A stretch of DNA of 5,547 bases from DASVFB01 sp045806505 (GTDB taxonomy: Bacteria; Actinomycetota; Thermoleophilia; Gaiellales; Gaiellaceae), in assembly GCA_045806505.1 (NCBI GenBank), contig JBJMJE010000020.1, forward strand, positions 1 through 5,547, written 5' to 3'. The notes beneath the pieces are model-generated. The model was not told the DNA's origin. It ran no database searches and was given only the letters and a program-made list of their open reading frames with translations. This document shows, piece by piece, positions 5,351 to 5,547 of the stretch; position 1 is the first letter of the stretch, and each line of letters begins with the position of its first letter. The position numbers were made by a program, and so were the translations under genes.

Positions 5351-5547
5351 ATGCTGAAGGTTCTCCTTCGCCGCGACTTCGCGCTGCTCTGGACCGGCGG
5401 CCTCGTCTCGATCGCGGGCGACTGGGTGCTGAACGCGGCGCTGCCGTTCTTCGTCTACGAGCGCACCGGATCGACGATCGCAACGGCGGGGATGATCGTC
5501 GCGGAGCTCGCGCCCGGTGTCGTGATGGGCTCGATTGCGGGCGTATT
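5351..5547 (+). CDS. Major facilitator superfamily transporter, N-terminal end (3' partial)
   Basis: The first 65 codons are present and the gene runs off the window. The start LLRRDFALLWTGGLVSIAGDWVLNAALPFFVYERTGS (residues 5-41) is typical of MFS exporters of the MFS_3 / EntS-like group: a short basic cytoplasmic N-terminus, a first membrane helix at about 10-36 containing GDW, then a second helix from about 43. Such proteins use the proton gradient to export small molecules such as siderophores or drugs; the substrate is not visible here. The start is ATG 5351, 11 bases after the sigma factor stop, with only a weak purine stretch upstream. The short gap suggests co-transcription with the sigma factor gene. 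Confidence 0.85.
   Translation, partial: MLKVLLRRDFALLWTGGLVSIAGDWVLNAALPFFVYERTGSTIATAGMIVAELAPGVVMGSIAGV

Noticed and set aside
4218..5483. Long minus-strand open frame opposite the sigma factor
   Set aside because: It has low-complexity Arg/Ala composition and no recognisable motif. The plus strand has clear sigma regions and Cys motifs.

Overview
The window is a gene-dense, very GC-rich stretch with strong G/C at third codon positions. It has frequent GTG and TTG starts, and adjacent genes are packed with 4-base stop/start overlaps. This suggests a high-GC actinobacterium. A deep-branching class such as Thermoleophilia is a guess from general style, not something the sequence proves. No rRNA, tRNA, CRISPR array, insertion sequence or integrase is visible, and no gap between genes is longer than 66 bases.

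Left part (1-2456, + strand): four genes read as one translationally coupled operon. They are the last 52 codons of an AMP-forming acyl-CoA ligase, a TetR-type repressor, a ketoacyl synthase III (KAS III)-like condensing enzyme, and a short-chain dehydrogenase closely matching D-3-hydroxybutyrate dehydrogenase. All three junctions are 4-base overlaps (GTGA, TTGA, GTGA). The gene set suggests a small acyl-CoA module: a ligase activates a carboxylate, a condensing enzyme extends or transfers it, and a dehydrogenase acts on a 3-oxo/3-hydroxy acid, with the TetR protein as the likely local regulator. The condensing enzyme keeps Cys115 and His257 but has His285 where KAS III enzymes carry the catalytic Asn. 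The dehydrogenase keeps every substrate-binding residue of 3-hydroxybutyrate dehydrogenase but is shortened in its Rossmann half and lacks the usual Asn of the catalytic tetrad.

Middle part (2461-4196, - strand): a two-gene ABC-2 type exporter, an ATPase followed by a six-helix permease, converges on the first operon with only 4 bases between stop codons. A perfect 30-bp palindrome lies inside the 3' end of the ATPase gene, about 50 bases before the permease start.

Right part (4197-5547, + strand): a 66-bp divergent promoter region separates the exporter from an ECF-type sigma factor gene. The sigma factor carries an unusual C-terminal extension of about 195 residues with two CxxC...CxxC zinc-ribbon-like pairs. 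Eleven bases later a major facilitator transporter begins and runs off the window. No separate anti-sigma gene is seen in the window, so the Cys-rich extension may itself be the sensor or control domain. The sigma factor, divergent ABC exporter and downstream MFS transporter may form an export or resistance unit. That is inference from layout only.
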